From Caecitellus pseudoparvulus (taxonomy: Eukaryota > Bigyra: Bicosoecida), in assembly GCA_965644315.1 (NCBI GenBank), contig CBFFRQ010000065.1, positions 124,001 through 188,000 on the forward strand: DNA of 64,000 nucleotides. Reading direction: 5' to 3'. Every line of letters starts with the position of its first letter. Position 1 is the stretch's first letter. A program made the position numbers and the translations under genes. Below, in pieces: positions 1 to 9,908 of this stretch. A model generated the notes under the pieces. It was given only the letters and a program-made list of their open reading frames with translations, searched no databases and was not told the DNA's origin.

Positions 1-2
1 AG

Positions 3-3000
3 CAAATCGCCAAGTGGTACAAGGATGAAGGTGGCGACCCTGGGCCAGTGTTTGATGTCATTGCCTGGCGCCAAAGCGACGGTCACTGGGTGGCCGTCGT
101 GGACACTTCCGAGGCAGGTGACCTGGCGGGCGTGGAGCCCATGCTGCCGTACAAGTTCATGCGGCAGTGGCGGCGCCTGAGCGACGAGGCCCAGCTCAAC
201 TATGCTGTGAACATCTACCTGGACGGTGCCACCAGCGTGGCTGAGCCAGAGGATGTCTCCATCCTCGACGCCATGGAGCACCTGAACTCGGTGACGGTGT
301 CCATCATCACTGACGCCGGCAGCCACGGGACTCACGTCGCAGGCATCTCGGCGGGGTACTTTCCAGACGACACCAGTGGCACCCTGAACGGCGTGGCTCC
401 CGGGGCTCAGATTGTCTCCATCAAGATCGGGGATACGCGACTGGGCTCGATGGAGACTGCAGCAGGTCTCATGCGTGGTGTGCGTGCTGTGCTGGACACA
501 GGCGCCCACGTTGTGAACATGTCGTACGGCGAATCGTACAGCCACGCACAGCAGGGTCGCTTCATCGAAGCCATCGAGGAGGCTGTGCGAGGCCGCGGTG
601 TCGTGTTCGTCACATCAGCGGGCAACTCTGGGCCAGCCATCACCACTGTCGGGGCGCCGGCAGGGTGCACATCCTGCGTCATCTCCGTCGCTGCTGCCGC
701 GACCCGTGCGCTCGCGAAGTCTGCGTACTCCCTTAACGTGACAAGGCGTGGAGCGTACGCTCGTGGGCACAAGTCCACTGCTGCGGACGTGACTGAAGAG
801 GATGAGGGTGCTGAGGACTTCATGGAGCCACCGGAGTCCATTCACTACACCTGGTCGTCCCGCGGCCCCAGCACTGACGGAGACCGAGGTGTCACTGTGA
901 CGGCTCCCGGTGGTGCTGTCACCTCCGTGCCAAACTGGACCCTGAAGAAGCAGCAGCTCATGAACGGCACATCCATGTCCTCCCCGCACACTGCGGGCTG
1001 TGTCGCTCTCCTGCTCTCGGCAGCAAAGCTGGCTGGCATCCCCACCAACCCGTACTCGCTCCGCAAGGCCCTGCAGCACTCGGCTCGCATTGTGCCTCAC
1101 GCTACCGTCTGGTGTGCAGGCGGCGGCATGGTGCACGTGCCAGCTGCGTGGGATGTACTGCGCCAGCTCTCCTCGCGCGTCGCCACCCACGTGCTCACGT
1201 GGGGTGCAAGCGAGTCCGCTTACACCATGGACTACGGCATCTCGTCGGAGGATGACGTCGTGGACCCGGAAGTGCTGGAGGAGGAGCGTGCAGAAGTCCT
1301 CACGGCGGCACGCGCAGTTGTCATGAACGCCGAGGCAGGGCAGCCTGTGGCAGAGGAGGGCGACCATGATCCATCTGCGGGTGAGCATGAGGTGCCCACG
1401 GTGGGCGGCGGCAAGCCCCTTGACACGGGCATTTCGGGTGACGCCCGGTTGGGCTGGTTCGACCCAGAGCTGCAGGTGACTGTGCCGTACCAGGGCTCTG
1501 GCGCCGGCACCAAGGCCGACCGTGGCATTTACTGGCGAGACCCTGCCCAGTCTGAGGTGTCCACTGACGTTGACATTGATGTCACCCCTCTCTGGCGTGA
1601 TGAGCGCCGAGACGTCATGACCAAGGGCTTCGATGGCGGCGCCGGCACGCAAGCTCGCCCAAACCTGTTCCTGCAACGCTTCAAGGTCCACTACCACCGC
1701 ACCGTTGTCCTGCGCTCCACTGCTCCCGGGTGGGTCATTGTGCCAGACCACATTGTCTTGCTGAACCGGGGCAGGTCCTTCAAGGCGCACATCGACGCCA
1801 CGAAGCTGCCTCGTGGAGGTGCATACTACGCCGAGATCCGAGCCTACGATGCGACCGACGTCGGCGACGGCGGCGCACAGGGTGTGGACCCCCTGCAGCC
1901 CCCCCTCTTCACAGTGCCCATTACTGTCGTGCGAGGAGCCATTCCCCAGCGCAACCCCGACGGTGGTGTCAACTACACCTTCGGGGCGCCCCCTGTCATG
2001 GACACCTCCATGGTGTCTGCCTGGCCAAAGGGTGCTGACTCCGCCTTCGACCCCGTCTCCCACGCTGCAGAGTCTGGTGGTGTGCCGGCGCGCAAAGCCT
2101 GGACCATCGGAGGCCACGGCGCGTGCTCTTGGCATGAGAGCAATGGTACAGTCATGGGAGGCACAGACGCTGAGCTGGACGCCCGCCCAGCGGGAACCCT
2201 GGACGATGACGACGACGGCTCCTCCGGCGTCCCTCACCCAGCCATGCTGCACTACACGCCAGGCCACATCGAACGGCGTTTCATCGCCGTCCCGGCAGGT
2301 GCGACGTGGGCCGACATTGTTGTGCGCCGCCTGGATGACGGCAGCGACGTGGAAGCTGCTGCGCCGGCGTCTCCGGACTCTGGTGCAGGTGACGTCACCT
2401 TGGCACGCCATAGGGGGCCCTCGGACTACAGTTCCCCTGGACCTGGCGCTTCCTTCGGTCGGTCTCGCACACCCGAGGCAAACCCTGGCGCTGCGTCAGG
2501 AACTCCCTCTGCTTCCCGCTCGCTTCAGAAGAAGGGTGTTGACATCGCCCCGGATGCAGAAGAGGTTGGCGCAGCCCACCCCGCACCAGGCACCCGCAAG
2601 GTGGCTGGGCGTCATGTCGCTGCCGCACGTGGTGCTATCGTGCATGCTGGCGGTGTGGCTGCAGCTTCCCTCCGTGACAGCAGCCCACGCCTGTATGCCA
2701 TCCACGCGGTGCAGGTGGAATCTGGCACATCTTTGAAGCACACGCAGAAGCAGCAGTACACGCGCCTTCGGCCGGCAGAGGCCAACACGGTCAGCGTGCG
2801 TGTGTCTCCTGGCTTGAGCCTGGAAGTGGCTGTGGCGCAGTTCTGGGCTTCCCTGGGCACGAGCAACATCACTGTTGAGGTGCACTTCCGAGGAGTTCAG
2901 GTTGAGGGTGTTGCAGCCATCGGCAGCATCACCACAAACAGCGACAAGTACGGCGCGGATTTCGCCCCAGGGGGTGCTGGCAGCTCCCTGCAGCTGGTGT

Positions 3001-5396
3001 CTGGCAGCCACCCTACCACGGTGCCCTTGACGCCCCTCCTCCACGATGTCACCATCAAACCAGAGGTGTCCCTCACTCACTGGACGCAGAGCTTCAACCC
3101 CAAGGCAACCTCCATCGCGCCCCTCATGCTGCCTGATGCACATGAAGCAGTCATCGCACACGCGGGGGGCAACCGTGCTGACACTCACTCACACTCTCGC
3201 TTGTACCAACTGCGCGTGCAGTTCGAGTACAGCATGCCCTCCGCTGTCAAGCCAGAGGTGAAGAAGGATGTCTACATGAGCATGGCATCTGCCCACGGCG
3301 CTGACCTGCTGTACGAATCCGCTTTTGACGAGTACCTGCTGACTGTCCACGACATCAGCACTGTCGCGGGGCGTCTGCGACTGCCTCGTACGGGGGAGCC
3401 CCTCATGTCGGTGTCAGGGTACTTCGGCGGGGTCGGGGAGGTCGTCGGCACGTCAGACGTCTTTCCTGAGCGCCTGACAAACCTCCGCGGGGGGCGAAAG
3501 TACCTTGTCGAAGTGCGTGTGAGCCACCCCTCCCACACTCTCCTCGCTGCCCTCGCTGATGCTGCTCAGCTGAACGTTACCATGCAGCTGAACAAGCCCA
3601 TTCAAGTGGCAGCATTCTCGGACAAGGTAGCAGCGGCCTTGGCTGGTGCGCACGGCGATGTGGGTGCCACTGGCTCAGATGCCTCAACCGGCAGCAGCGG
3701 CGTGTGGAAGACCCGCAAAGTCAAGGTTGGCATTCGCACAACTGTCGTGCTGGCCCCGCCCAGTCGCTCGCAGCTGCCCAAGTCTGCGCGAGCAGGCGAT
3801 GTCCTGCACGGCAAGGCCCTCTTTGCTGACTACTCTGGTGCGGCCGCAGCTCTGGCTCGTGGGACCAGCGCCAGCTCTCGGCACCCCACCGGGTACGGCG
3901 TTCGCCTCACTGTCACCACAAAGCAGGGAACTCAGAAACGAGCCAAGGAAGGGGCAGAAGAGCCCCACCAGGGCGCCCTGGCGGGTCGCTTTGCAGTGGC
4001 AGCCCCCGGCGTTCCAGACTCCGTCACGGCCATCAAGGAGGTGACCAAGCTGGAAGATGAAGAGGCTGGTGCTGCTGCAAAGACTGAAGAGGAAAAGGCT
4101 GATGAGACTCAGCGAGACGCTGCCCTCACCCTCATCAAGGGCAGCATGTCTGTGCTTGAAAAACTCGCCTGGTCCCCAAAGCCGGAGGATCGATGGCACG
4201 CCATGTACGAGCTCCTGGCCTCCCAGCTGGACGCTGTGCAACCCGCAGCAGCCGGCTCTGGGTCAGAGAAGCGTGCCAGCAAGCCGGGTGGCCGTCGCGG
4301 CAGCATTGCCATCACCCCCCTTAAGCCAGCGACCGACGTGCTGGAGGAGCGACTGCAGCTGCTCAAGGTGCGCTACCACGCCATGGATGACTTCTACTGG
4401 GCTCAGCGCGTGCAGGCCGTCATGAAGCACATCCACTCAGCTGCTGAAGTGGGCACAGAGCAGAAACAGAGCTCTGAAGAGCCCGACCCTACCAAGCAGG
4501 GCGAAGAGAAGAGCGAGGCGCAGCTCGATGGTGCTGACCTTGCGGCTGACGCAGCTGCCCCCCTGGACGAGGAGACTGACGCGCTGGTGGACCAAGCTGG
4601 CACCGAGCTGCTGGAAACCCTGGACGTCGAGACCTTGCGACGCCACTTTGCTGTCATGCCCGCAAACTCCACCGCAGCGAAGGGAGGCGCATTGGACGAC
4701 ACCACCGCAAACCTTGTGGCTGTCACCACTGACGATGACCTGGATGAGGTAAAGCGCAAGCATGCTGTTGCGTGCAAGGACAAGAAGCTGGTTGTGGAGA
4801 CCCTCTGGCGCCTGGCGCGGCGTCGAGTCGCAGCCGTCTGGCGCCTCGCAGGCGAAGGTGTCCTGCTTGCACGCGGCGGGAAAGTCCCCCCTGACGGCGC
4901 CATCCCACTGCCATGGGTTGAGGAGCCTGATTGGATGGAGGTCCAGGGTCGCCTATCCTCCTGGGTTGATCCATCGTCAGCCAAGTACCGCCTCCTGGAG
5001 CTGGAAACCCACTGCCGAGCAAGGTCGTACGCTCGCGCCCTGCAGGTCACCATGACCTTGCTCAAGGATGCGCGTGGGTCCACGAAAGGCCTGCTCGCTG
5101 GCGAGTCCGCAGATGCCAACGGCACGGACGACGTCCCCCTCTCTGCTCCCATCTTGCTGGGCGTTCAGGCTGCGCTGCTGGCCCGCCTTCGCTGGGTTGA
5201 CTCTGGGGAAGCACAAGGTGCCACCGAAGACTCGGGCTCTGATGCTGCCTCCGCAGCGGACGAGCCCTCCGCGGAAGACGAGGCAAAGGAGGATGCGCCA
5301 GCCCTCACCCCTGGCAACGTCCTGCAAGAGCTCATTGCACGCCTGGCGCGCCCGCGCATCGCTGCAGCCGTGGCAGTCGACAAAAGGGCTGTGTAA
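3..5396 (+). CDS. TPP2: Tripeptidyl peptidase II (5'-partial)
   Basis: This is a large cytosolic subtilisin-family exopeptidase. The family removes tripeptides from the N-terminus of peptides released by the proteasome. The frame is open to the left edge, so the true start and the catalytic Asp region lie outside the window. Visible are the His motif GSHGTHVAG (His codon near 324), an Asn loop SAGNSGP near 618-640, and the Ser motif NGTSMSSPH with the Ser codon at 972-974. The text just before the His motif (FDVIAWRQ, DTSEAGDL, LNYAVNIY) is the TPPII-specific insert between the catalytic Asp and His, which separates it from ordinary subtilisins. About 1797 residues are visible, against roughly 1250 for the whole animal protein, so the C-terminal part is long. 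It includes Glu/Lys/Ala-rich linkers near 4030-4130 and 4440-4600. No intron is needed. The stop is TAA at 5394-5396. Confidence 0.93.
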   Translation, partial: QIAKWYKDEGGDPGPVFDVIAWRQSDGHWVAVVDTSEAGDLAGVEPMLPYKFMRQWRRLSDEAQLNYAVNIYLDGATSVAEPEDVSILDAMEHLNSVTVSIITDAGSHGTHVAGISAGYFPDDTSGTLNGVAPGAQIVSIKIGDTRLGSMETAAGLMRGVRAVLDTGAHVVNMSYGESYSHAQQGRFIEAIEEAVRGRGVVFVTSAGNSGPAITTVGAPAGCTSCVISVAAAATRALAKSAYSLNVTRRGAYARGHKSTAADVTEEDEGAEDFMEPPESIHYTWSSRGPSTDGDRGVTVTAPGGAVTSVPNWTLKKQQLMNGTSMSSPHTAGCVALLLSAAKLAGIPTNPYSLRKALQHSARIVPHATVWCAGGGMVHVPAAWDVLRQLSSRVATHVLTWGASESAYTMDYGISSEDDVVDPEVLEEERAEVLTAARAVVMNAEAGQPVAEEGDHDPSAGEHEVPTVGGGKPLDTGISGDARLGWFDPELQVTVPYQGSGAGTKADRGIYWRDPAQSEVSTDVDIDVTPLWRDERRDVMTKGFDGGAGTQARPNLFLQRFKVHYHRTVVLRSTAPGWVIVPDHIVLLNRGRSFKAHIDATKLPRGGAYYAEIRAYDATDVGDGGAQGVDPLQPPLFTVPITVVRGAIPQRNPDGGVNYTFGAPPVMDTSMVSAWPKGADSAFDPVSHAAESGGVPARKAWTIGGHGACSWHESNGTVMGGTDAELDARPAGTLDDDDDGSSGVPHPAMLHYTPGHIERRFIAVPAGATWADIVVRRLDDGSDVEAAAPASPDSGAGDVTLARHRGPSDYSSPGPGASFGRSRTPEANPGAASGTPSASRSLQKKGVDIAPDAEEVGAAHPAPGTRKVAGRHVAAARGAIVHAGGVAAASLRDSSPRLYAIHAVQVESGTSLKHTQKQQYTRLRPAEANTVSVRVSPGLSLEVAVAQFWASLGTSNITVEVHFRGVQVEGVAAIGSITTNSDKYGADFAPGGAGSSLQLVSGSHPTTVPLTPLLHDVTIKPEVSLTHWTQSFNPKATSIAPLMLPDAHEAVIAHAGGNRADTHSHSRLYQLRVQFEYSMPSAVKPEVKKDVYMSMASAHGADLLYESAFDEYLLTVHDISTVAGRLRLPRTGEPLMSVSGYFGGVGEVVGTSDVFPERLTNLRGGRKYLVEVRVSHPSHTLLAALADAAQLNVTMQLNKPIQVAAFSDKVAAALAGAHGDVGATGSDASTGSSGVWKTRKVKVGIRTTVVLAPPSRSQLPKSARAGDVLHGKALFADYSGAAAALARGTSASSRHPTGYGVRLTVTTKQGTQKRAKEGAEEPHQGALAGRFAVAAPGVPDSVTAIKEVTKLEDEEAGAAAKTEEEKADETQRDAALTLIKGSMSVLEKLAWSPKPEDRWHAMYELLASQLDAVQPAAAGSGSEKRASKPGGRRGSIAITPLKPATDVLEERLQLLKVRYHAMDDFYWAQRVQAVMKHIHSAAEVGTEQKQSSEEPDPTKQGEEKSEAQLDGADLAADAAAPLDEETDALVDQAGTELLETLDVETLRRHFAVMPANSTAAKGGALDDTTANLVAVTTDDDLDEVKRKHAVACKDKKLVVETLWRLARRRVAAVWRLAGEGVLLARGGKVPPDGAIPLPWVEEPDWMEVQGRLSSWVDPSSAKYRLLELETHCRARSYARALQVTMTLLKDARGSTKGLLAGESADANGTDDVPLSAPILLGVQAALLARLRWVDSGEAQGATEDSGSDAASAADEPSAEDEAKEDAPALTPGNVLQELIARLARPRIAAAVAVDKRAV

Positions 5397-8066
5397 CCAC
5401 AACCAGCAGCTCCGGAACAACTCGCTGTTTCGCTTTCCTCTCCTCAGTCTTCCCTCACAATGCATGCACATTGGGGAGTCACCATCCCAAGGACCGCTTC
5501 ACAAACCCCTTCACCTCGAGCGAAGTGTGCATGTTCACTGAGCAACCTGTGAAGGCACGGATGGCCACATTCTTAATAAGCGATGCAAGAGCAACTTCTC
5601 TGCGCCATGTCTGTGGAGCATCAAAACAGCTGCAGGAACGGGACGCAAATTAAGTGCTTCGAACCTCAACATACCACGCCTGCAACAGGAGATAGATCGG
5701 ACAGCACCCCAGCTATTCCCAGAGTGGGCATTCCACATCGCGGTGAGCTCAAATGAAGGCATCGCAGAGCACAGCATCAAGGTACAAACATACTTCGCTG
5801 AGTACAGAGGAACCACAACAACCCTTGGAACAAAGCACATCTCGAACGTTTGAAGGGCTAACAAGTATTCCCCAGCATCAGTTTCAGAAAGCAAAGTTCA
5901 CGTGCTGGAGTCTGTCCACTATTCTGTGCCCACCTTGTCTCCAAGCACTCAGATCGTGCACCCTGTCGACAGAGAGGGCAGAGTCAAAACTGATGCCTGC
6001 CCTGTTCTCTTGACCTGTAGCGGGACAACATGAAGGACATTGAACATCCAACCACTGCTGCCACATGCAGACAACCCTGACTGGCAGCCATTCGTTGAAA
6101 AAGTGCTGCAGGGAAGGGCCAGCCTCAAATTCAACAGTGAAGACGAGAATGAACCACGGTGGCATTCGGGGAAATCATTGAAACCATGAACGTGAGGAAT
6201 ACTCCTTGTGCAGAGGCAGAATATTTCATATTCAAGCATGCGTGTGGATCACCAATTCACGCACAGGCGGCTGAAGGCTGCAGAAAGTCTTGCCCACGTT
6301 GTTCATGTCACTGCAAAAAATCATCACATCGCAAGCAGATCATTCTCCTGTACACCTACAACCTGCAACAAACTACGCTCGTCGCACTCAGGCGAACGAA
6401 AACGACAAGGAGGAATACCAAACACGAGAGTGCGCAGGGAAAAATAGAGCATAGAACTCCTACAAAGCCCTTGTGTGTGTTGCCTTGTGCATCGACCATA
6501 TCATGAAAAGATGGTTCCTCAAGCTCTCGTCACTCAATGGCTTGCTTAAACGAGCAACTTGGATACTAACTTTGATTTGGGTGTGCAGCAGCGTAAACGG
6601 GAATTGATTCGATCTTTTCGACCAGAAGAGGCTTCCCAAGATGCAAACATGCATCATTGCCTCACAAGCAAAGGCGGGCATATTTCCCACGCACCGAATA
6701 CGTAAAGGGGGTGATGTGTTGTGCACTTTTAGACCTGAAAGACAGTCTAGTCGAAATGTACATGCCACTTCTCTCATTCTCAGCGAATCACTAGGAAGGC
6801 CATGCTCCCCCGTAAGCATGGAATTGCCAAGGGCTGGTGTCAGACTTTGTGGAGAAGAGGCAGCTGGGACTGCTGCCACTTTCCCATGCCTGCTTCTTTG
6901 GGACGCCCAGCCTTACCGCCAATCTGCGAAGATGATGCTTTGACTGTGTAGCACTTTCCCGTGGACACGCCTTCCAAACGTCTCAGTCCGGTGTGAAAGC
7001 TTGCTTCAGGGTACAGATGGCAGGCAACGAGAACTGGTGTTGAGATCAACGATCGAAGAAGCAGATACCCCAGCAAAAGGCTGGACTGAGCCTGCAGCAT
7101 AAACTAGAACTTCGGCTGCAGGTGGTGCGAGCGATCATGCTTGAACTGGCGAAGACAGAGCTGACCATCAATAGAATTGGAGCTATGGACTCTGTAGACT
7201 GGACAGCGTTTGGGATCATGCTGGCAAGCAGGATGCTTTTGGGTGTCAAAACCTTCCTGTTGGCTGGAAATGTATAAAGAACAATGTTCACACAGAAAGT
7301 TCTGCTACTTGACGGTACAATTGCATCTGTGGATGCCAGTAGTGCAGCTGTAGGCCCAGCTGGACCAACAGATTGAATTCTCGCCCCGCAAGAGAATGCC
7401 GAACGCCTCTGCGGAAATGAGTACGTTGGTTCTGCAGGCAGTCAAGGAACACTCCTGCATTGTTTTGAGAAAAGGCTGGGGGGACTCCGCGCCTAACTCT
7501 GAAGTGCGCTAAATCGCCTTGCACACTTCTCGCCTTGACCACCTTTTGGTGTCATGTGACATAAAAATGCATTGTGGACATTCAAGCAAAAATTTCTGGA
7601 AAGTTGAAACCGGATATATTCGTTTGGTATTCTTCTCCTCGAGATACGGTGCGTCCATTTCAAAAACGTCTCTGGTTTCATTTTTCTAAACGAATCGGAT
7701 GTGTTTGGTTTTGCTTGGAGCATGTGAAAATAGCAACTTTGTGCATGAACTGGAGACTCTTCTTTCTCTGTTGTAGTTGGGCCCGGATTGTCCACGATTG
7801 AGCTCAGATTCTTTGGTACGCAAGTGCACCTCCTTGTCCTTCAGTTGGCATCTGATGTTCGCTTTGTACAATCTCAGTCATACCTGGCCTGTGATTCTTG
7901 GGTGAGCAGCCCATTCGGCGGCTCCATACACATTCATTGCCTTCAGTTAGTTTGGTTGATTTGTGCCCGTTAAGGCGGGCGTCTTTTTATTCTGCCGTTG
8001 TGGTTTGGTTTTGCACCGTGCAAGCACAACTTTGATTGTTGCATTCACGTCAGATAGCTGGCACAT
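5397..8066. other. Gene-poor AT-richer spacer
   Basis: This 2.67-kb stretch has only short ORFs of no recognisable family on either strand. Base composition falls well below the flanking genes: 18 of 60 bases at 7561-7620 are G or C, against 37 of 60 at 5281-5340. A small hairpin with a GCCCG/CGGGC stem at 7965-7980 is followed by a T run on the plus strand. I see no tRNA, no open transposase or reverse transcriptase, and no clear terminal repeats. It may be non-coding sequence or decayed inserted DNA next to the virus-like gene. Confidence 0.6.
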
Positions 8067-9284
8067 TCAAGTGTACCGTTTCCTCCCGCTTGCACTGATA
8101 GTGTACCTGCCTCCCCTAGGCCCAACGTACACTTGACTTCCACGCGAAGTGGACGAGGCAGGAGTGGCTCTCGCTGGAACGGATGTCCTTGATGCAAAGC
8201 TCGACCTACCTCCTCCCGATGGCAGGTACTGCTTCTTCCCGCTCTCGCTCACAGTGTATCGGCCTCCACGGGGTCCAACGTGCACTGTGGCGGGGCTTGC
8301 AGTGGCCGGTTTGGCTTTGGGCCCCGCCGCCTTGGCTTTCACGGGTGTTGAGTACGGGTCTCGGGCTGGTGATGCAGAGGTTGACCCACCTCCTCCCGAT
8401 GGCAGGTACTGCTTCTTCCCGCTCTCGCTCACAGTGTATCGGCCTCCACGGGGTCCAACGTGCACTGTGGCGGGGCTTGCAGTGGCCGGTTTGGCTTTGG
8501 GCCCCGCCGCCTTGGCTTTCACGGGTGTTGAGTACGGGTCTCGGGCTGGTGATGCAGAGGTTGACCCACCTCCTCCCGATGGCAGGTACTGCTTCTTCCC
8601 GCTCTCGCTCACAGTGTATCGGCCTCCACGGGGTCCAACGTGCACTGTGGCGGGGCTTGCAGTGGCCGGTTTGGCTTTGGGCCCCGCCGCCTTGGCAACA
8701 ACGCGAGCTGCTGAGGCCTTCTCTTCTGTGGCTTGCGGGATCCCTTCGCGAAAGTGTCGGCTGATGATCCTTTTGCCCTCTTTCACAGTCACTCCTCTCG
8801 TTTTGGTGTTGTCTGAGACTGCTGCGAGGGCATCGACAAGCTGTCTCATTTCCTCGTGGAAGGCCTTCGCTTTCGCCTGGCCTTTGGGGGGCTTCGGTGC
8901 CCCATGAGATGCAGCCTCATACTGCCGGATCTTGGTCCGGTTGCGGCCCAGCTGCAACTGGCTCAAGTCAGACTTGCCTCGCAAGACGCCCATGATGCCC
9001 TCTTCGGCGCCCTTGTCCACGACCCGGTTCCCTTCCGCTGTCTTCATCCGCAAGTTGGAGCTTGCTGCGGCATACTGCCTGACATACACCATGTCGTCGC
9101 TGTCTTTGCGGATGCCAACACTGTTGGCCACATGAGCGATGAGTCCACAGTCAATCTTGTGCGCAAGATCCCGTGGCGCACCAGGAGATGCTCTCTCACG
9201 CCTGACAGTGGAGAAGTTCCTGCTTCCAGCGCCATGCCTCACGTCTGCCGCTTTGCAAATGTCTGTTGGAGCCCCTGATGCCAT
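8067..9284 (-). CDS. Virus-like basic repeat protein (VGPRGGRY motif)
   Basis: This single-exon ORF encodes 405 residues. The C-terminal half carries four copies of a basic motif, VGPRGGRYTVSESGKKQY or close variants, at about residues 214-234, 274-294, 334-354 and 385-405; the last ends the protein. The motif closely resembles the short basic adaptor domain found at the ends of many chlorovirus (PBCV-1 type) proteins, also seen in other algal giant viruses. Spacers between copies are Ala/Pro/Lys- and Gly/Ser-rich. The first three copies sit in a perfect 60-residue repeat. The N-terminal ~190 residues look helical and charged, with Lys- and Arg-rich stretches; I do not recognise the fold. Likely origin is an endogenised viral gene, or a host gene that captured the motif. 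DNA or capsid binding is only a guess. The GC-rich coding sequence adjoins AT-richer DNA. Confidence 0.7.
   Translation of the reverse strand: MASGAPTDICKAADVRHGAGSRNFSTVRRERASPGAPRDLAHKIDCGLIAHVANSVGIRKDSDDMVYVRQYAAASSNLRMKTAEGNRVVDKGAEEGIMGVLRGKSDLSQLQLGRNRTKIRQYEAASHGAPKPPKGQAKAKAFHEEMRQLVDALAAVSDNTKTRGVTVKEGKRIISRHFREGIPQATEEKASAARVVAKAAGPKAKPATASPATVHVGPRGGRYTVSESGKKQYLPSGGGGSTSASPARDPYSTPVKAKAAGPKAKPATASPATVHVGPRGGRYTVSESGKKQYLPSGGGGSTSASPARDPYSTPVKAKAAGPKAKPATASPATVHVGPRGGRYTVSESGKKQYLPSGGGRSSFASRTSVPARATPASSTSRGSQVYVGPRGGRYTISASGRKRYT
8208..8696. repeat. 180-bp tandem repeat, 2.7 copies
   Basis: Lines at 8221, 8401 and 8581 are base-for-base identical, as are 8281 and 8461 (and 8641 for its first 56 bases) and 8341 and 8521. 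The period is exactly 180 bp, so the frame of the minus-strand gene is kept and each unit adds 60 residues including one VGPRGGRY motif. Lack of even synonymous differences points to very recent duplication or ongoing homogenisation. Identity ends at about 8208 and 8696. Confidence 0.95.
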
Positions 9285-9577
9285 GCTGGTGTTCTTGCGC
9301 GGCAGGAAGGGTGATGCTGGTTTGAGGGTTTCGGCTCAGCGGCTGCGAGAAGTGCTGCTTATAGGCACGGCCAGGTGGCGAGTCCTTCCAGGGCCTAAAT
9401 CTGCTATGCGATCAAAACATGTGATGATAACAGTGTGGATGTGTTCGAATGGAGATAAAGTTTGACCGTCATGCCTTGAATGTGCATGGTTGAGTGGTTG
9501 GTCGCGAAACGCCAGCAAACAGCTTCGAAAAATGATCAAGATAGCTTTAAAATGACATAATTCACACATCTGATCAA

Positions 9578-9649
9578 GCACTTGTAGTTCAGTGGTAGAA
9601 CGCAGATTTAGTAAGTCTGAGGTCCGCGGTTCAATTCCGCGTAAGTGCA
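9578..9649 (+). tRNA. tRNA-Thr (AGT anticodon)
   Basis: A full cloverleaf can be drawn. The acceptor stem GCACTTG pairs with TAAGTGC (last pair G-T). The D arm is GTTC/GAAC around AGTGGTA. The anticodon stem CAGAT/GTCTG encloses the loop TTAGTAA, with AGT at 9610-9612. The T arm is CGCGG/CCGCG around TTCAATT. Position 9649 is the discriminator A. G1-C72, C2-G71 and anticodon bases G35 and U36 fit threonine identity. There is no intron. The internal B box (GGTTCAATTCC) is present, and a T5 run at 9652-9656 is a normal RNA polymerase III terminator. Confidence 0.95.
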
Positions 9650-9908
9650 ACTTTTTCTCTTTGCATGGTGGGCTACGGTTTTTTGCACTTGCTTATCTTG
9701 CTCAAATTGAAGGCGCTCCTGAGTTTGAAGCTGCGTAACAGCCTGCATGGTTTCAGGGGCAGCGCCCGGCACACGACGAACCCTTGACTGGCTGTGCTCG
9801 ATTCAACTGAGCTTGGCTAATCCCTGCTAAGAGAGGGGTGCGCCTCCCAGCTGATGGCGTGTAGCACTGCACATTGCTCCTATATCGAAGGGTGGTGAGA
9901 AAGGTGGC

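Noticed and set aside
615-2411. 598-residue open frame antisense to TPPII
   Set aside because: It is opposite a strongly supported subtilisin-family gene, has no domain character, and long antisense frames are common in GC-rich coding DNA.
8149-8907. Plus-strand open frame across the 180-bp repeats
   Set aside because: The repeats keep every frame open because 180 is divisible by three; only the minus-strand frame carries the conserved VGPRGGRY motif.
9044-9235. Histone-like N-terminal domain in the virus-like gene
   Set aside because: The helical, basic text suggested a histone fold, but I could match no histone signature, so I left it unassigned.
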